Source of the DNA: Aquabacterium fontiphilum
Lineage (GTDB): Bacteria; Pseudomonadota; Gammaproteobacteria; Burkholderiales; Burkholderiaceae_C
Direction: 5' to 3'
NCBI RefSeq assembly: GCF_009909205.1
Contig: NZ_JAAAPN010000003.1
Coordinates: 124,001-188,000, forward strand
Length of the DNA: 64,000 bases
This document shows positions 28,896 through 38,200 of the stretch, piece after piece. Both the position numbers and the translations under genes were made by a program. Numbering within the stretch: the first letter of the stretch is position 1; each line of letters begins with the position of its first letter. The notes below the pieces were generated by a model that worked only from the letters and a program-made list of their open reading frames with translations, was not told where the DNA came from and did not search any database.

Positions 28896-29046
28896 CCGTT
28901 CTGATTCCCGGCGGCCCTCGCACGGGTTTTCCCCCCAGGGACACGCGCGAAGCGTCAACAAACCTGAGTAGAATGGTTCGCATCCAGGCGAACCACGGTT
29001 CGCCTTTGTCTTGTCTGACCGTCGGTTGCTCGCGCAGCCCCGTGCC

Positions 29047-31002
29047 ATGTTCGATTTCGTTCGCAACAACACCCGCATCCTGCAAGGCCTGCTGGTTTTG
29101 CTCATTCTTCCGTCGTTCGTCCTGTTTGGTCTCGAGGGCTACTCGCGATTCAGTGATCAGGAAGGCGAAGTCGCCGCCGTGAAGCGCCAGAAGATCACCA
29201 AGGTCGAATGGGACAACGCCCACCGCCAACTCGTGGAGCGCGCGCGTGCCCAGCAGCCCGATGCCGATCTGGCCATGCTGGACAGCCCCGAGTTCCGTCG
29301 CCAGTCGCTGGAGGCCGTGGTGCGCCAATACGTGCTGGCGCAGGCCGCGCAGGATCAGCGGCTGGTCGTGGCGCCGTCGCGTCTGCTGCGCGTCTTTCAG
29401 ACGGATCCGCAGTTTGCGGCGCTGCGCAATCCTGACGGCACGCCCAACAAGGCGCTGCTGGAGGCGCAGGGCATCACCTCCGCCCGTCTTGAGGCCATGC
29501 TGCGCCAGGAGCTGGTGCTCGGTCAGGTGCTGGGTGCTGTGCAGGGCACGGGCCACGCGCCGGCGGTCTCCAACCGCATGGCCGTGGATGCCTTGTTCCA
29601 GGTTCGCGAGGTGCAGTGGCAACTGCTGAACCCGGCCAGCTATGCCGCCGGTCTGGCGCCCACGGATGCGCAACTGCAGGCCTTCTACAACGACGCCGCC
29701 AATGCGGCCTGGCTGTTGGCGTCCGAACAGGCCGACGTCGAGTACGTGGTGCTGGATCTAGACGCGCTGAAGAAGGGCGTGACTGTCTCGGAAGACGACC
29801 TGCGCCGCGCGTATGAACAGAACAAGGCCCGCTACACCGCTGCTGAAGAACGTCGCGCCAGCCACATCCTGATCGCCGTGCCGGCGTCAGCCACCGCCGA
29901 GCAGAAGCAGGCTGCGCGCAAGAAGGCCGACGGCCTGCTCGCCGAGGTGCGCAAGAACCCGGATGCCTTTGCCGAACTGGCCCGCAAGAACTCGGACGAC
30001 CCCGGCTCAGCCGCCAACGGTGGCGATCTGGATTTCTTTGGACGTGGTGACATGGTGCCAGCCTTCGATGCGGCGGTGTACCAGCTCAAGCCTGGTCAGA
30101 TCAGCGAGGTGATCCAGACTGATTTCGGCTTCCACATCATCCAGCTGACCGGTGTGCGCGGCGGCGAAGTGCGCCCCTTCGAGGCCGTGCGTGCCGAGTT
30201 GGAAGACGACGCCCGTCGTCAGTTGGCACAACGCCAGTATGTGGATGCGGCCGAGCGCTTCACCAACATCGTGTTCGAGCAGTCCGACTCGCTCAAGCCC
30301 GCCGCTGAAGAACTCAAGCTGAGCGTTCAGACGGCCAAGGGCGTGCTGCGCGAGCCGGCTGCCGGTGATCAGAGCCCGCTGGCCAACCGTCGCCTGCTGG
30401 AATCGCTGTTCGACCCTGCCAACCGCGGCAAGGGGCGGAACACCGAAGCGATCGAGGTGGGCCCGAACCGGATGGTGTCGGCCCGCATCGTGCAGTACCG
30501 CCCGGCGGCCAAGCGCAGCTTCGAGGCGGTCAAGGCCGAGCTGACCCAGCGCTGGGTGGCTGCCGAGGCCCGCAAGCTGGCTCTCGCCGACGCACGCAAG
30601 CGCGTGGAAGCCGGTAAGACCAACCCTGATGCGGCGGGCTTGCCCGCAGCGGTGCAGATGTCGCGCCGCACCGTGTTCTCGCAGCCGCCCGCCGTGCTGG
30701 ACGAGGCGCTGCGCCTGCCGGCCAACAGCCTGCCAGCCTGGTCGGTGGTCGACCTGGGTGCCGATGGTGTGGCCGTGCTCAAGGTCAACAAGGTGCTGCC
30801 GCTGGAAGTCTCGCCGCAAGAATTGCGTGAAACCCAGACCCAGTTCGGCGCCTACTGGGCCCGCGCGGAAGCCGATGCCTACTACCGCGCCCTCTCGCGC
30901 GAGCACAAGGTGCGCTACTTCAACGACGGCAAGAAGGTGATGGACGCCACCACCAAGTCGGCGGATGCGCAACAGGCCGGCGAGAAGGCTGCATCGCGCT
31001 GA
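29047..31002 (+). CDS. ppiD: periplasmic peptidyl-prolyl isomerase/chaperone PpiD
   Basis: Inner-membrane-anchored folding factor associated with the Sec translocon exit. The N-terminus MFDFVRNNTRILQGLLVLL gives one membrane helix (about 12-34), followed by a SurA-N-like domain and a parvulin domain at about residues 265-360 (RRASHILIAVP, NGGDLDFFGRGDMVPAFD, FGFHIIQLT). The C-terminal part is helical. The 651 residues fit PpiD. ATG 29047 matches the family start; the frame is open from 29011. TAGAAT at 28969-28974 is a likely -10 box. It sits between two tRNA genes. Confidence 0.92.
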   Translation: MFDFVRNNTRILQGLLVLLILPSFVLFGLEGYSRFSDQEGEVAAVKRQKITKVEWDNAHRQLVERARAQQPDADLAMLDSPEFRRQSLEAVVRQYVLAQAAQDQRLVVAPSRLLRVFQTDPQFAALRNPDGTPNKALLEAQGITSARLEAMLRQELVLGQVLGAVQGTGHAPAVSNRMAVDALFQVREVQWQLLNPASYAAGLAPTDAQLQAFYNDAANAAWLLASEQADVEYVVLDLDALKKGVTVSEDDLRRAYEQNKARYTAAEERRASHILIAVPASATAEQKQAARKKADGLLAEVRKNPDAFAELARKNSDDPGSAANGGDLDFFGRGDMVPAFDAAVYQLKPGQISEVIQTDFGFHIIQLTGVRGGEVRPFEAVRAELEDDARRQLAQRQYVDAAERFTNIVFEQSDSLKPAAEELKLSVQTAKGVLREPAAGDQSPLANRRLLESLFDPANRGKGRNTEAIEVGPNRMVSARIVQYRPAAKRSFEAVKAELTQRWVAAEARKLALADARKRVEAGKTNPDAAGLPAAVQMSRRTVFSQPPAVLDEALRLPANSLPAWSVVDLGADGVAVLKVNKVLPLEVSPQELRETQTQFGAYWARAEADAYYRALSREHKVRYFNDGKKVMDATTKSADAQQAGEKAASR

Positions 31003-31010
31003 AAGCGTGC

Positions 31011-31016
31011 TATACT
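31011..31016 (+). promoter_or_regulatory. -10 box of tRNA-His
   Basis: TATACT lies 16 bp before the tRNA. It starts 8 bp after the ppiD stop, so the promoter core overlaps the ppiD 3' end. The -35 box is weak. Confidence 0.5.
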
Positions 31017-31031
31017 TTCAGTCTCTTCTGC

Positions 31032-31108
31032 GGTGGCTGTAGCTCAGTTGGTAGAGTCCCAGATTGTGATTCTGGTCGTCGTGGGTTCGAGTCCCATCAG
31101 CCACCCCA
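31032..31108 (+). tRNA. tRNA-His (anticodon GTG)
   Basis: Cloverleaf with encoded CCA. The acceptor GTGGCTG pairs with CAGCCAC, and the extra 5' G at 31032 can face C73, as expected for tRNA-His. The anticodon loop TTGTGAT gives GTG, and the T-arm reads GTGGGTTCGAGTCCCAT. Confidence 0.97.
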
Positions 31109-31131
31109 CCGCTTAAAGACCTCGCGTCCAG

Positions 31132-31165
31132 AACGCCTGATTTCGAAAGAAGTCAGGCGTTTTTC
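31132..31165 (+). terminator. intrinsic terminator after tRNA-His
   Basis: AACGCCTGA (31132-31140) and TCAGGCGTT (31153-31161) pair around a 12-base loop and run into TTTTCG. The right arm contains the stop codon of the convergent ada-like gene, so one element serves both strands. Confidence 0.8.
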
Positions 31166-32046
31166 GTTTGGGCGTCTGCTTCCAGCGTCAGCAGCGCCTG
31201 CTTGCGCGCCACGCCCCAGCGGTAGCCTGAGAGGCTGCCGTCCGTGCGCACCACGCGGTGGCAGGGAATGGCCACGGCCAGGGTATTGGCTGCGCAGGCG
31301 CTGGCGACCGCGCGCACGGCCTTGGGCATGCCCACGTGCTGGGCCAGCTCGGCGTAGCTGACGCGCTTGCCGATCGGAATCTCGCGCAGCGCCTGCCACA
31401 CGCGCTGCTGGAAGGCCGTGCCGCGGATGTCCAGCGGCAGGTTCAGCCCCAGTTGGGGCGCATCGACGAAGCCCACCACCTGCGCGACCCATTGCTCGAA
31501 TGGGGCATCGCCACCGATCAGCTCGGCACGGGGGAAAGCGTCTTGCAGCGATCTGAGCAAGTCATCGGGGTCGTCGCCCAGCAGGATGGCGCACAGGCCT
31601 CGCTCGGTGCCGGCCACCAGGAGTTCACCCAGCGTGCAGCGGCCCAGCGCGAAGTGGATGCGCTCGTGCGCGCCGCCCGCGCGAAAGCGCGACGGGGTCA
31701 TGCCGAGCAGCGCCGGGGCGGCTTCGTACAGGCGGCTGCTGGCGCCGAAGCCAGCGTCGTACATGGCGTCGGTGACGCGCTCGCCCTGGCGCAGGCCTTC
31801 ACGCAGGCGTCGGGCGCGGTGCGCGACCGCGTAGGCCTTGGGCGTGACGCCCGTTGCGGCCTTGAAGACGCGCAACAGGTGGGTGGGGCTGAGACCCGCC
31901 AGCTCGGCGAGCTGCGCCAGCGAGGGCGCGGCGGAGGCTGCCTCGATATGGCGGCACAGGCGGGTAACCAGAGCAGCGTGCGGGCTGGGATCGCAGTCGG
32001 GCGACGAGGACGGCGCGGATGGCGCGGAAGGGTCAGCGGCGTGCAT
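31153..32046 (-). CDS. Ada-like methylated-DNA--protein-cysteine methyltransferase with AraC-type domain
   Basis: Suicide DNA repair protein that takes methyl groups from O6-methylguanine onto Cys262 (AIPCHRVVRTDG), preceded by an AraC-type helix-turn-helix domain (about 24-122). A ribonuclease-like spacer domain lies at about 128-205 and the methyltransferase domain at 208-290. The N-terminal zinc/phosphotriester domain of E. coli Ada is absent, so the usual activation signal through that domain cannot operate. The 297 residues fit the short Ada class. The 185 bp upstream (32047-32231) is GC-rich; I see no clear Ada box. Confidence 0.88.
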   Translation of the reverse strand: MHAADPSAPSAPSSSPDCDPSPHAALVTRLCRHIEAASAAPSLAQLAELAGLSPTHLLRVFKAATGVTPKAYAVAHRARRLREGLRQGERVTDAMYDAGFGASSRLYEAAPALLGMTPSRFRAGGAHERIHFALGRCTLGELLVAGTERGLCAILLGDDPDDLLRSLQDAFPRAELIGGDAPFEQWVAQVVGFVDAPQLGLNLPLDIRGTAFQQRVWQALREIPIGKRVSYAELAQHVGMPKAVRAVASACAANTLAVAIPCHRVVRTDGSLSGYRWGVARKQALLTLEADAQTKNA

Positions 32047-32231
32047 GGCCGCATGTTGACACGGCGCCGCGGCGCCGACGCTCCGTTTCTTGCGGTGGCC
32101 CTGGCGCTCGCCCTTGCGCTCGCCTTGGTGTTCGGCCTTGAGCTCAGCCGTGGAGCGACGCGTAGCCGGGCTCGCCGTGGAGCCAAAGGTGCCGTGCCAC
32201 GGCGCAGCCTAGCTGCGTTATCGTTGCAGTC

Positions 32232-32597
32232 ATGATCCATCGATTGCATGTGGGCTCCCGCCTGAGCGAAGCGGCCATTGCCGGCGGCACCGTCTATCTG
32301 GCGGGCCAGGTGCCCGAACACCATCCCGACGGCGACATTGAAACCCAGACGCGCGAGGTACTCGGTCACATCGACCGGCTGCTGGCCGAGTGTGGTTCCG
32401 ACAAGGCGCATCTGCTGAGCGTCCAGATTTTCCTGGCGGATATTCAGGAGATCGGCCGGATGAACGCGGTATGGGACCAGTGGGTGCTGCCTGGCCATAC
32501 GCCGCCCCGCGCCACGGTCGAGGCCCGTCTGGCGGATCCGCGCTGGCGCATCGAAGTGGTGGTCGTCGCGCGGCAGCGCGCTGACGTGCTGGGCTGA
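32232..32597 (+). CDS. RidA/YjgF/YER057c/UK114 family protein
   Basis: Likely 2-iminoacid/enamine deaminase or related stress protein, cytoplasmic trimer. The 121 residues follow the family: GGTVYLAGQVP near the start, LLSVQIFLADI in the middle, and PPRATVEARLADPRWRIEV, which carries the arginine that binds carboxylates. It may belong to the RidA-like paralogues, where substrate is unknown. No strong ribosome site is seen. TATCGT at 32219-32224 ends 7 nt before the ATG, a weak further example of a close -10-like box. Confidence 0.85.
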   Translation: MIHRLHVGSRLSEAAIAGGTVYLAGQVPEHHPDGDIETQTREVLGHIDRLLAECGSDKAHLLSVQIFLADIQEIGRMNAVWDQWVLPGHTPPRATVEARLADPRWRIEVVVVARQRADVLG

Positions 32598-32662
32598 CGC
32601 TTTGATGGCTTGACCTGCACCGGCGAGGCGGCCGGCGCCCGGGCCATCGTGCACATCTGATC

Positions 32663-32701
32663 TTGTTGTGATACCCTATGGGGTATATATTGCGTGCGCA
32701 A
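32663..32701 (+). promoter_or_regulatory. promoter with operator-like inverted repeat upstream of the YeeE/YedE pair
   Basis: TTGTTG (32663-32668), a 17-bp spacer and TATATT (32686-32691) form a promoter. The spacer holds ATACCC-TATG-GGGTAT (32671-32686), an inverted repeat resembling operators of the CsoR/CstR/FrmR family. A second repeat TTGCG-TG-CGCAA (32690-32701) covers the start region. Repression by a sulfur- or metal-sensing factor is inferred; no regulator gene is adjacent. Confidence 0.6.
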
Positions 32702-32720
32702 CGCAACTTGGAGCAGGTGC

Positions 32721-33155
32721 ATGAACATCGTCAATTTCACGCCCGAGGCGGCGGCCCTGGGCGGTGCCTTGATCGGACTGGCGGCCGTGGTGCTGATGGC
32801 CGGACTCGGCCGCATCGCGGGCATCAGCAACATCACGTACACGCTAGTCGACGATTGGCGCGCAGGCCGCGTGGGCGGTTGGCGGCTGGCCTTTGTCGCG
32901 GGCATGGTGCTGGGCGCGGCCGGCTACTACCTCGCCACGGGCGCGTCGGCTGTGCCACCGCGCGAACTGCACCCGGTGTGGCTGGTGGTGGCGGGGCTGC
33001 TGGTGGGCTACGGCACCGCGCTGGGCAGTGGCTGCACCAGCGGCCACGGCGTGTGCGGCCTGAGCCGCCTGTCGGTGCGCTCGCTGGCTGCGGTGTGCAC
33101 GTTCATGGCCACGGCGGCGTTGACGGTCTTCGTCGTGCGCCATGTGCTGGGTTGA
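32721..33155 (+). CDS. YeeE/YedE family transporter half, first of pair
   Basis: Membrane protein of 144 residues with about four helices and the family cysteine motif GSGCTSGHGVCGLSR (about 98-112). Related proteins import sulfur compounds such as thiosulfate (YeeE) or are found as split pairs (PmpA/PmpB) with sulfide-responsive regulators. GGAG at 32710-32713 precedes the ATG. The partner follows after 11 bp. The two halves together probably form one transporter; the substrate is inferred to be a small reduced sulfur species. Confidence 0.85.
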   Translation: MNIVNFTPEAAALGGALIGLAAVVLMAGLGRIAGISNITYTLVDDWRAGRVGGWRLAFVAGMVLGAAGYYLATGASAVPPRELHPVWLVVAGLLVGYGTALGSGCTSGHGVCGLSRLSVRSLAAVCTFMATAALTVFVVRHVLG

Positions 33156-33166
33156 AGGAGCAAGCG

Positions 33167-33583
33167 ATGACGGCAGTAATGGGTTTGCTGGCCGGACTGT
33201 TGTTCGGTCTGGGGCTGGCGGTGTCGGGCATGACCGACCCGCTGAAGGTACAAAACTTTCTCGATGTGGCCGGCACCTGGGATCCCAGCCTGGCCTTTGT
33301 GATGGGCGGGGCGGTGCTGGTGACCTTTGTGGGCTTTCGGCTCGCCTGGCGCGCTGGCAAGCCCTGGCTGGACGCCTGCTTCCATCTGCCCACAGCCAGC
33401 GCGATCGACCGCAAGCTGCTGACCGGCGCCGCGTTGTTCGGCATCGGCTGGGGCTTGGCGGGATACTGCCCGGGCCCGGCCTTGTCGACCCTGGCCCTGG
33501 GCAACCACGAGGTGTGGTGGTTCGTGCCGGCCATGGTGGCCGGCGGCCTGCTGCAACGCTGGCAGGCGAGCCGGACCGGCTGA
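33167..33583 (+). CDS. YeeE/YedE family transporter half, second of pair
   Basis: Companion membrane protein of 138 residues, starting MTAVMGLLAGLLFGLGLAVS and containing the second family motif GIGWGLAGYCPGPAL with a conserved cysteine near residue 111. GAAGGAG at 33154-33160 gives good initiation. Four hydrophobic segments are visible. Encoded as a tight pair with the previous gene, under the operator-bearing promoter. It ends 30 bp from the convergent O-acetylhomoserine sulfhydrylase gene, which also concerns sulfur. Confidence 0.85.
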   Translation: MTAVMGLLAGLLFGLGLAVSGMTDPLKVQNFLDVAGTWDPSLAFVMGGAVLVTFVGFRLAWRAGKPWLDACFHLPTASAIDRKLLTGAALFGIGWGLAGYCPGPALSTLALGNHEVWWFVPAMVAGGLLQRWQASRTG

Positions 33584-33613
33584 CCCCCGCCGATGTCAGG
33601 CCGGGGCGAAGCC

Positions 33614-34900
33614 TCAGACCTTGGCCAGCGCCTGCTCGATGTCGGCAAGGATGTCGTCGATGTGCTCGATGCCCACGCACAGGCGCACCGTGTCCTCCGT
33701 GACACCGGCTTTCGCCAGTTCGTCGGCCGAGAGCTGGCGGTGGGTGGTCGAGGCCGGGTGGGTGGCCAGCGAGCGCACATCGCCGATGTTGACCAGGCGT
33801 GTGAACAGCTGCAGCGCATCCAGGAAACGGGCCCCGCCTTCGCGGCCGCCGGGCACCCCGAAGGTCAGCAGGCCAGAGGCCCGGCCGCCCATGTACTTCT
33901 GAGCCAGGGCGTGGTCGGCGTGGTCGGGCAGGCCGGCATAGTTCACCCATGACACGCGTGGATGCGCTTTCAGGTGCTGGGCCACCTTCTGGGTGTTGTC
34001 GCAGATGCGGTCCATGCGCAGGCCCAAGGTCTCGATGCCCTGGATGATCTGGAAGGCGTTGAACGGCGAGATGGCCGCGCCCATGTTGCGCAGCGGCACA
34101 ACGCGGGCGCGCCCGATGTAGGCGGCCTCGCCCAACGCTTCGGTGTAGACCACGCCGTGGTAGCTCACATCGGGCTCGTTCAGCCGCTTGAAGCGGGCCT
34201 TGTGCTGCGCCCAGGGGAACTTGCCGGAGTCGACGATGGCGCCGCCCAGGCTGGTGCCGTGGCCGCCCATGTACTTGGTCAGCGAATGCACGACGATGTC
34301 GGCGCCGTGGTCGAAGGGGCGGCACAGGTAGGGCGTGGGCACGGTGTTGTCCACGATCAGCGGCACACCGTGGCGGTGGGCGATCTCGGCGATGCGCGCA
34401 ATGTCGGTGATGTTGCCCGCCGGGTTGCCCAGCGACTCGACGTAGATGGCCTTGGTGCGGTCGTCGATCAGCGGCTCGAAGCTGGCCGGGTCGCGGTGGT
34501 CGGCAAACCGGGTCTCGATGCCGTACTGGGGTAGGGTGTGGGCAAACAGGTTGAAGGTGCCGCCATACAGGGCCGTGGCCGAGATGATGTTGTCGCCGGC
34601 CTCTGCAATCGTCTGGATGGCGTAGGTGATGGCGGCCTGTCCAGAGGCCAGCGCCAGCGCGCCGATGCCGCCTTCGAGCGCCGCCACGCGGGCCTCCAGC
34701 ACGGCCTGCGTCGGGTTCATGATGCGGGTGTAGATGTTGCCCGGCACCTTGAGGTCGAACAGGTCGGCGCCATGCTGGGCGCTGTCGAACGAGTAGGCCA
34801 CCGTCTGGTAGATGGGCACGGCCACCGCCTTGGTGGTCGGGTCGGGCGAGTAGCCGGCGTGCACGGCCAGGGTGTCGAACTTCCAGTTGGCTTGCGTCAT
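33614..34900 (-). CDS. metY: O-acetylhomoserine aminocarboxypropyltransferase (sulfhydrylase)
   Basis: PLP enzyme of the Cys/Met metabolism family that makes homocysteine from O-acetylhomoserine and sulfide. The start KFDTLAVHAGYSPDPTTKAV and the 428-residue length are typical of MetY rather than MetB/MetC (about 390). The PLP lysine is Lys209 in HSLTKYMGGHG. SGQAAITYAI and the C-terminal LSADELAKAGV also match. AGGAAG lies six bases before the ATG. A 15-bp tandem duplication lies in its leader. It converges with the YeeE/YedE pair, suggesting a shared sulfur theme. Confidence 0.94.
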   Translation of the reverse strand: MTQANWKFDTLAVHAGYSPDPTTKAVAVPIYQTVAYSFDSAQHGADLFDLKVPGNIYTRIMNPTQAVLEARVAALEGGIGALALASGQAAITYAIQTIAEAGDNIISATALYGGTFNLFAHTLPQYGIETRFADHRDPASFEPLIDDRTKAIYVESLGNPAGNITDIARIAEIAHRHGVPLIVDNTVPTPYLCRPFDHGADIVVHSLTKYMGGHGTSLGGAIVDSGKFPWAQHKARFKRLNEPDVSYHGVVYTEALGEAAYIGRARVVPLRNMGAAISPFNAFQIIQGIETLGLRMDRICDNTQKVAQHLKAHPRVSWVNYAGLPDHADHALAQKYMGGRASGLLTFGVPGGREGGARFLDALQLFTRLVNIGDVRSLATHPASTTHRQLSADELAKAGVTEDTVRLCVGIEHIDDILADIEQALAKV

Positions 34901-35229
34901 GGTCTTCCTCAGTGATGGTCAAAGGCCTGATGGTCAAAGGCCGCCTGCAGCAGGCGTGGCCCCGCCGTTATAGCCCGATCGACGTGTGCCGCTTCATGCC
35001 CGATGCGAGTTTGTTTGAGCGGGATTCGGATAAGCGGTCAGGCTGCGGGTGTGACGCAACGCACGCCGGTGCGGCTTTCCGGCAAAGAAAGCCCCTGTTG
35101 ACCCCGTGAAAGCCAGCAGACATACCTCGGGGGTTTGGCGTAGATTGGGGGCGTCATGGTTGCGGCTGTGTGGCCCACCGGTTCACAAGACGGCGTGGTG
35201 CGCGCGCGGCCGACCTCAGGAGGTTGGAC
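34901..35229. other. intergenic region between metY and the IOR gene
   Basis: 329 bp between divergent genes. It holds a 15-bp tandem repeat next to metY and, on the minus strand, TATAAC (34971-34966), a possible metY -10 box with no clear -35. On the plus strand TTGACC at 35098 with CATACC 17 bp later is a weak candidate for the IOR gene, and AGGAGG lies just before its ATG. I found no SAM or SAH riboswitch pattern and no credible ORF. Confidence 0.5.
34913..34942. repeat. 15-bp perfect tandem duplication in the metY leader
   Basis: TGATGGTCAAAGGCC occurs twice back to back (34913-34927 and 34928-34942), beginning 12 bp upstream of the metY ATG. It may be a replication-slippage duplication or a pair of regulator half-sites. 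Confidence 0.9.
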
Positions 35230-38200
35230 ATGAACGCACCCCTGCCCGCCGATGTGCTCAAGGCCCTGGCGACAGTCTCGCTGGATGACAAATACACCCT
35301 GGAGCGCGGCCTCGCGTTCATGAGCGGGGTGCAGGCTTTGGTCAGGCTGCCCATGTTGCAGCGCACCCGTGACGCCATGGCCGGCCTGAACACCGCCGGC
35401 TTCATCAGCGGCTACCGCGGCTCGCCACTGGGCGGCTACGACCACGCGCTGTGGCAGGCCAAGGCCCATCTGCAGGCGCAGCACATCGTGTTTCAGCCGG
35501 GGGTCAATGAAGAGCTGGGCGCCACCGCCGTCTGGGGCAGCCAGCAGTTGCGCCTGACCCCGGGCCCGCATCGCTTTGATGGCGTCTTTGGCCTCTGGTA
35601 TGCCAAAGGCCCTGGCGTGGACCGCAGTGCCGATGTGCTCAAACATGCCAACATGGCCGGCACGGCCCCGCATGGTGGCGTGATCGCCGTGGCGGGCGAT
35701 GACCACGCGGCCAAGAGCTCGTCGCTGGCGCATCAGAGCGACCACATCTTCAAGGCCTGCGGGCTGCCGGTGTTCTTCCCGGCGTCGGTTCAGGAGATTC
35801 TGGATCTGGGCCTGCATGCCTATGCGATGAGCCGGTATGCGGGCTTGTGGGCCGGCATGAAGACGATCCAGGAGGTGGTCGAGTCTGCCAGCACCGTGTG
35901 TGTGGACCCCGACCGCGTGCAGATCGTGTTGCCCGATCAGACCGAGTTCGAACTGCCCGAGGGCGGGCTCCACATCCGCTGGCCCGACACGCCGCTGGCC
36001 CAGGAAGCCCGGCTGATGGACCACAAGTGGTATGCCGCACTGGCCTACATCCGGGCGAACCGGCTCAACCACACGGTGATCGATTCGCCCGATGCGCGGC
36101 TGGGCATCATCGCCAGCGGCAAGGCCTACAACGACCTGCGGCAGGCCCTGCACGACCTCGGGCTGGATGACGAGGCCTGCAGGCGCATCGGCCTGCGCGT
36201 GCACAAGGTGGGCGTGGTTTGGCCGCTGGAGGCCAGCATCACCCGTGCCTTTGCCACCGGGCTGCAAGAGATTCTGGTGGTCGAGGAAAAGCGTCAGATG
36301 ATCGAGTACCAGCTCAAGGAAGAGCTGTACAACTGGCGCGAAGACGTGCGGCCCAATGTGCTGGGCAAGTTCACCGAGCCCGATGGCGATTTCACGGGCG
36401 GCGAATGGTCCATGGCCAACCCGGTGCGCAACACGCTGCTGCGGGCCAAGGCGGACCTAACCCCCGCATTGATCGCCAAGGCGGTGGCCCAGCGCATGGC
36501 GCGTCTGGGCCTGCTGGAGCGCGTGGACAGCGACCTGCGCGCGCATGTGGCCGAGCGCCTGCGCGTGATCGAGGCCAAGGAGCATGCGCTGGCCCGCAGT
36601 GGCGCCGATGCCGAGCGCGCCCCCTGGTTCTGCAGCGGTTGCCCGCACAACACCTCCACCACCTTGCCCGAGGGTTCACGGGCGCTCGCGGGCATTGGTT
36701 GCCACTACATGGCGCAGTGGATGGACCGCAACACGGGCATGGTCTGCCAGATGGGCGGCGAGGGGGTGACCTGGGTGGGGCAGGCGCCGTTCACGGACGA
36801 GCCGCACGTCTTCGTGAACCTCGGCGATGGCACTTACTTCCACTCGGGCATCCTGGCCGTGCGGCAGGCCATTGCGGCCGGGGTCAACATCACCTACAAG
36901 ATCCTCTACAACGACGCGGTCGCGATGACCGGCGGGCAGCCGATCGACGGCAACCTCTCGGTGGCGGCCATGACGCGCGAGCTGCATGCCGAGGGCGCCC
37001 GCCGAATCGTGGTGGTGAGCGATGCGCCTGAAAAGTACGGCGCGGTCGACGACCTGGCGCCGGGCGTGACGGTCTTTCATCGCGACCGGCTCGACGAGGT
37101 TCAGCAGATGCTGCGCGCCACAGCCGGCTGCACGGCGCTGATCTACGACCAGACCTGTGCCACCGAGAAGCGTCGGCGCCGCAAGCGCGGCAAGCTGCCG
37201 CAGGCCACCGCGCGGGTGGTGATCAACGAGCTGGTGTGCGAGGGCTGTGGCGACTGCGCGGTGCAGTCCAATTGCCTGAGCGTCGAGACGGTGGAGACAC
37301 CTTTGGGCCGCAAGCGCCGCATCAACCAGAGCAGCTGCAACCAGGACTTGTCATGCGTGAAGGGCTTCTGCCCCTCGCTCGTCACCATCGAAGGCGGCCG
37401 GCTCAAGGCGCCCACGCCGCAAGCGGGTGCGCCGCGCATTGACAGCCTGGGCGAGCTGCCTCACCCAGCCCTGCCGGCCTGCGACCAGGCCTACGGCATC
37501 GTGGTGGCTGGCATCGGTGGCACGGGCGTGATCACCATCGGGCAGTTGCTCGGCATGGCTGCCCACATAGAGGGCAAGGGCGTGGTCACGCAGGAGGCCG
37601 CCGGCCTGGCGCAGAAGGGCGGCGCCACCTGGAGCCACATCCAGATCGCCGAGCAGCCCGACGCCATCCGCACCACCAAGGTGGGCGTGGCCGAGGCTGA
37701 TCTGGTTTTGGGTTGCGACCCGATCGTGGCCGCCCACGGCAACACGCTGGCTGTGATGCACGCCAGCCGCACGCGGGTGGCCCTCAACACCCACCAGACG
37801 CCCACGGCCGCTCTGGTCAAGGACCGTGACTGGCGTTTCCCATCGGGCGAATGCGAGCAGGTGCTGGCCGAACAGGTCGGGCGCGAGCGCATCCGCCGCA
37901 TGGACGCCGCGCGCCTGGCCGAGCAGGTGCTGGGTGACGCCATCTACGCCAACCCCATGATGCTGGGCTTTGCCTGGCAGATGGGCTGGGTGCCCCTGGC
38001 GCTGGCCTCGATCCACAAGGCGATCGAGCTCAACGGCGTGAAGGTGGGGCAGAACCTCGCGGCCTTCACATGGGGGCGCTGGGCTGCGCACGACCCGGTG
38101 CAGGTGGCGCGTCTGACCGTGCCTGCGCAGCCGGTGCAATGGGCCGGCCGCGGGCCCAAGCCGTCGGGCCAGGGATCAGGCGAAGAGCTGGACGCCATGG

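Noticed and set aside
28820-31108. tRNA genes as attachment sites of an integrated element around ppiD
   Set aside because: The interval holds only ppiD, a core gene. No integrase and no repeated tRNA 3' end were seen.
32844-34937. 697-codon minus-strand frame across the YeeE genes and metY
   Set aside because: Low-complexity Arg/Pro/Gly composition in another frame of metY; the real metY frame has full PLP-enzyme motifs.
34901-35229. SAM or SAH riboswitch upstream of metY
   Set aside because: Looked for because metY leaders can carry one, but I could not find the conserved core of any known class. A covariance-model search would be decisive.
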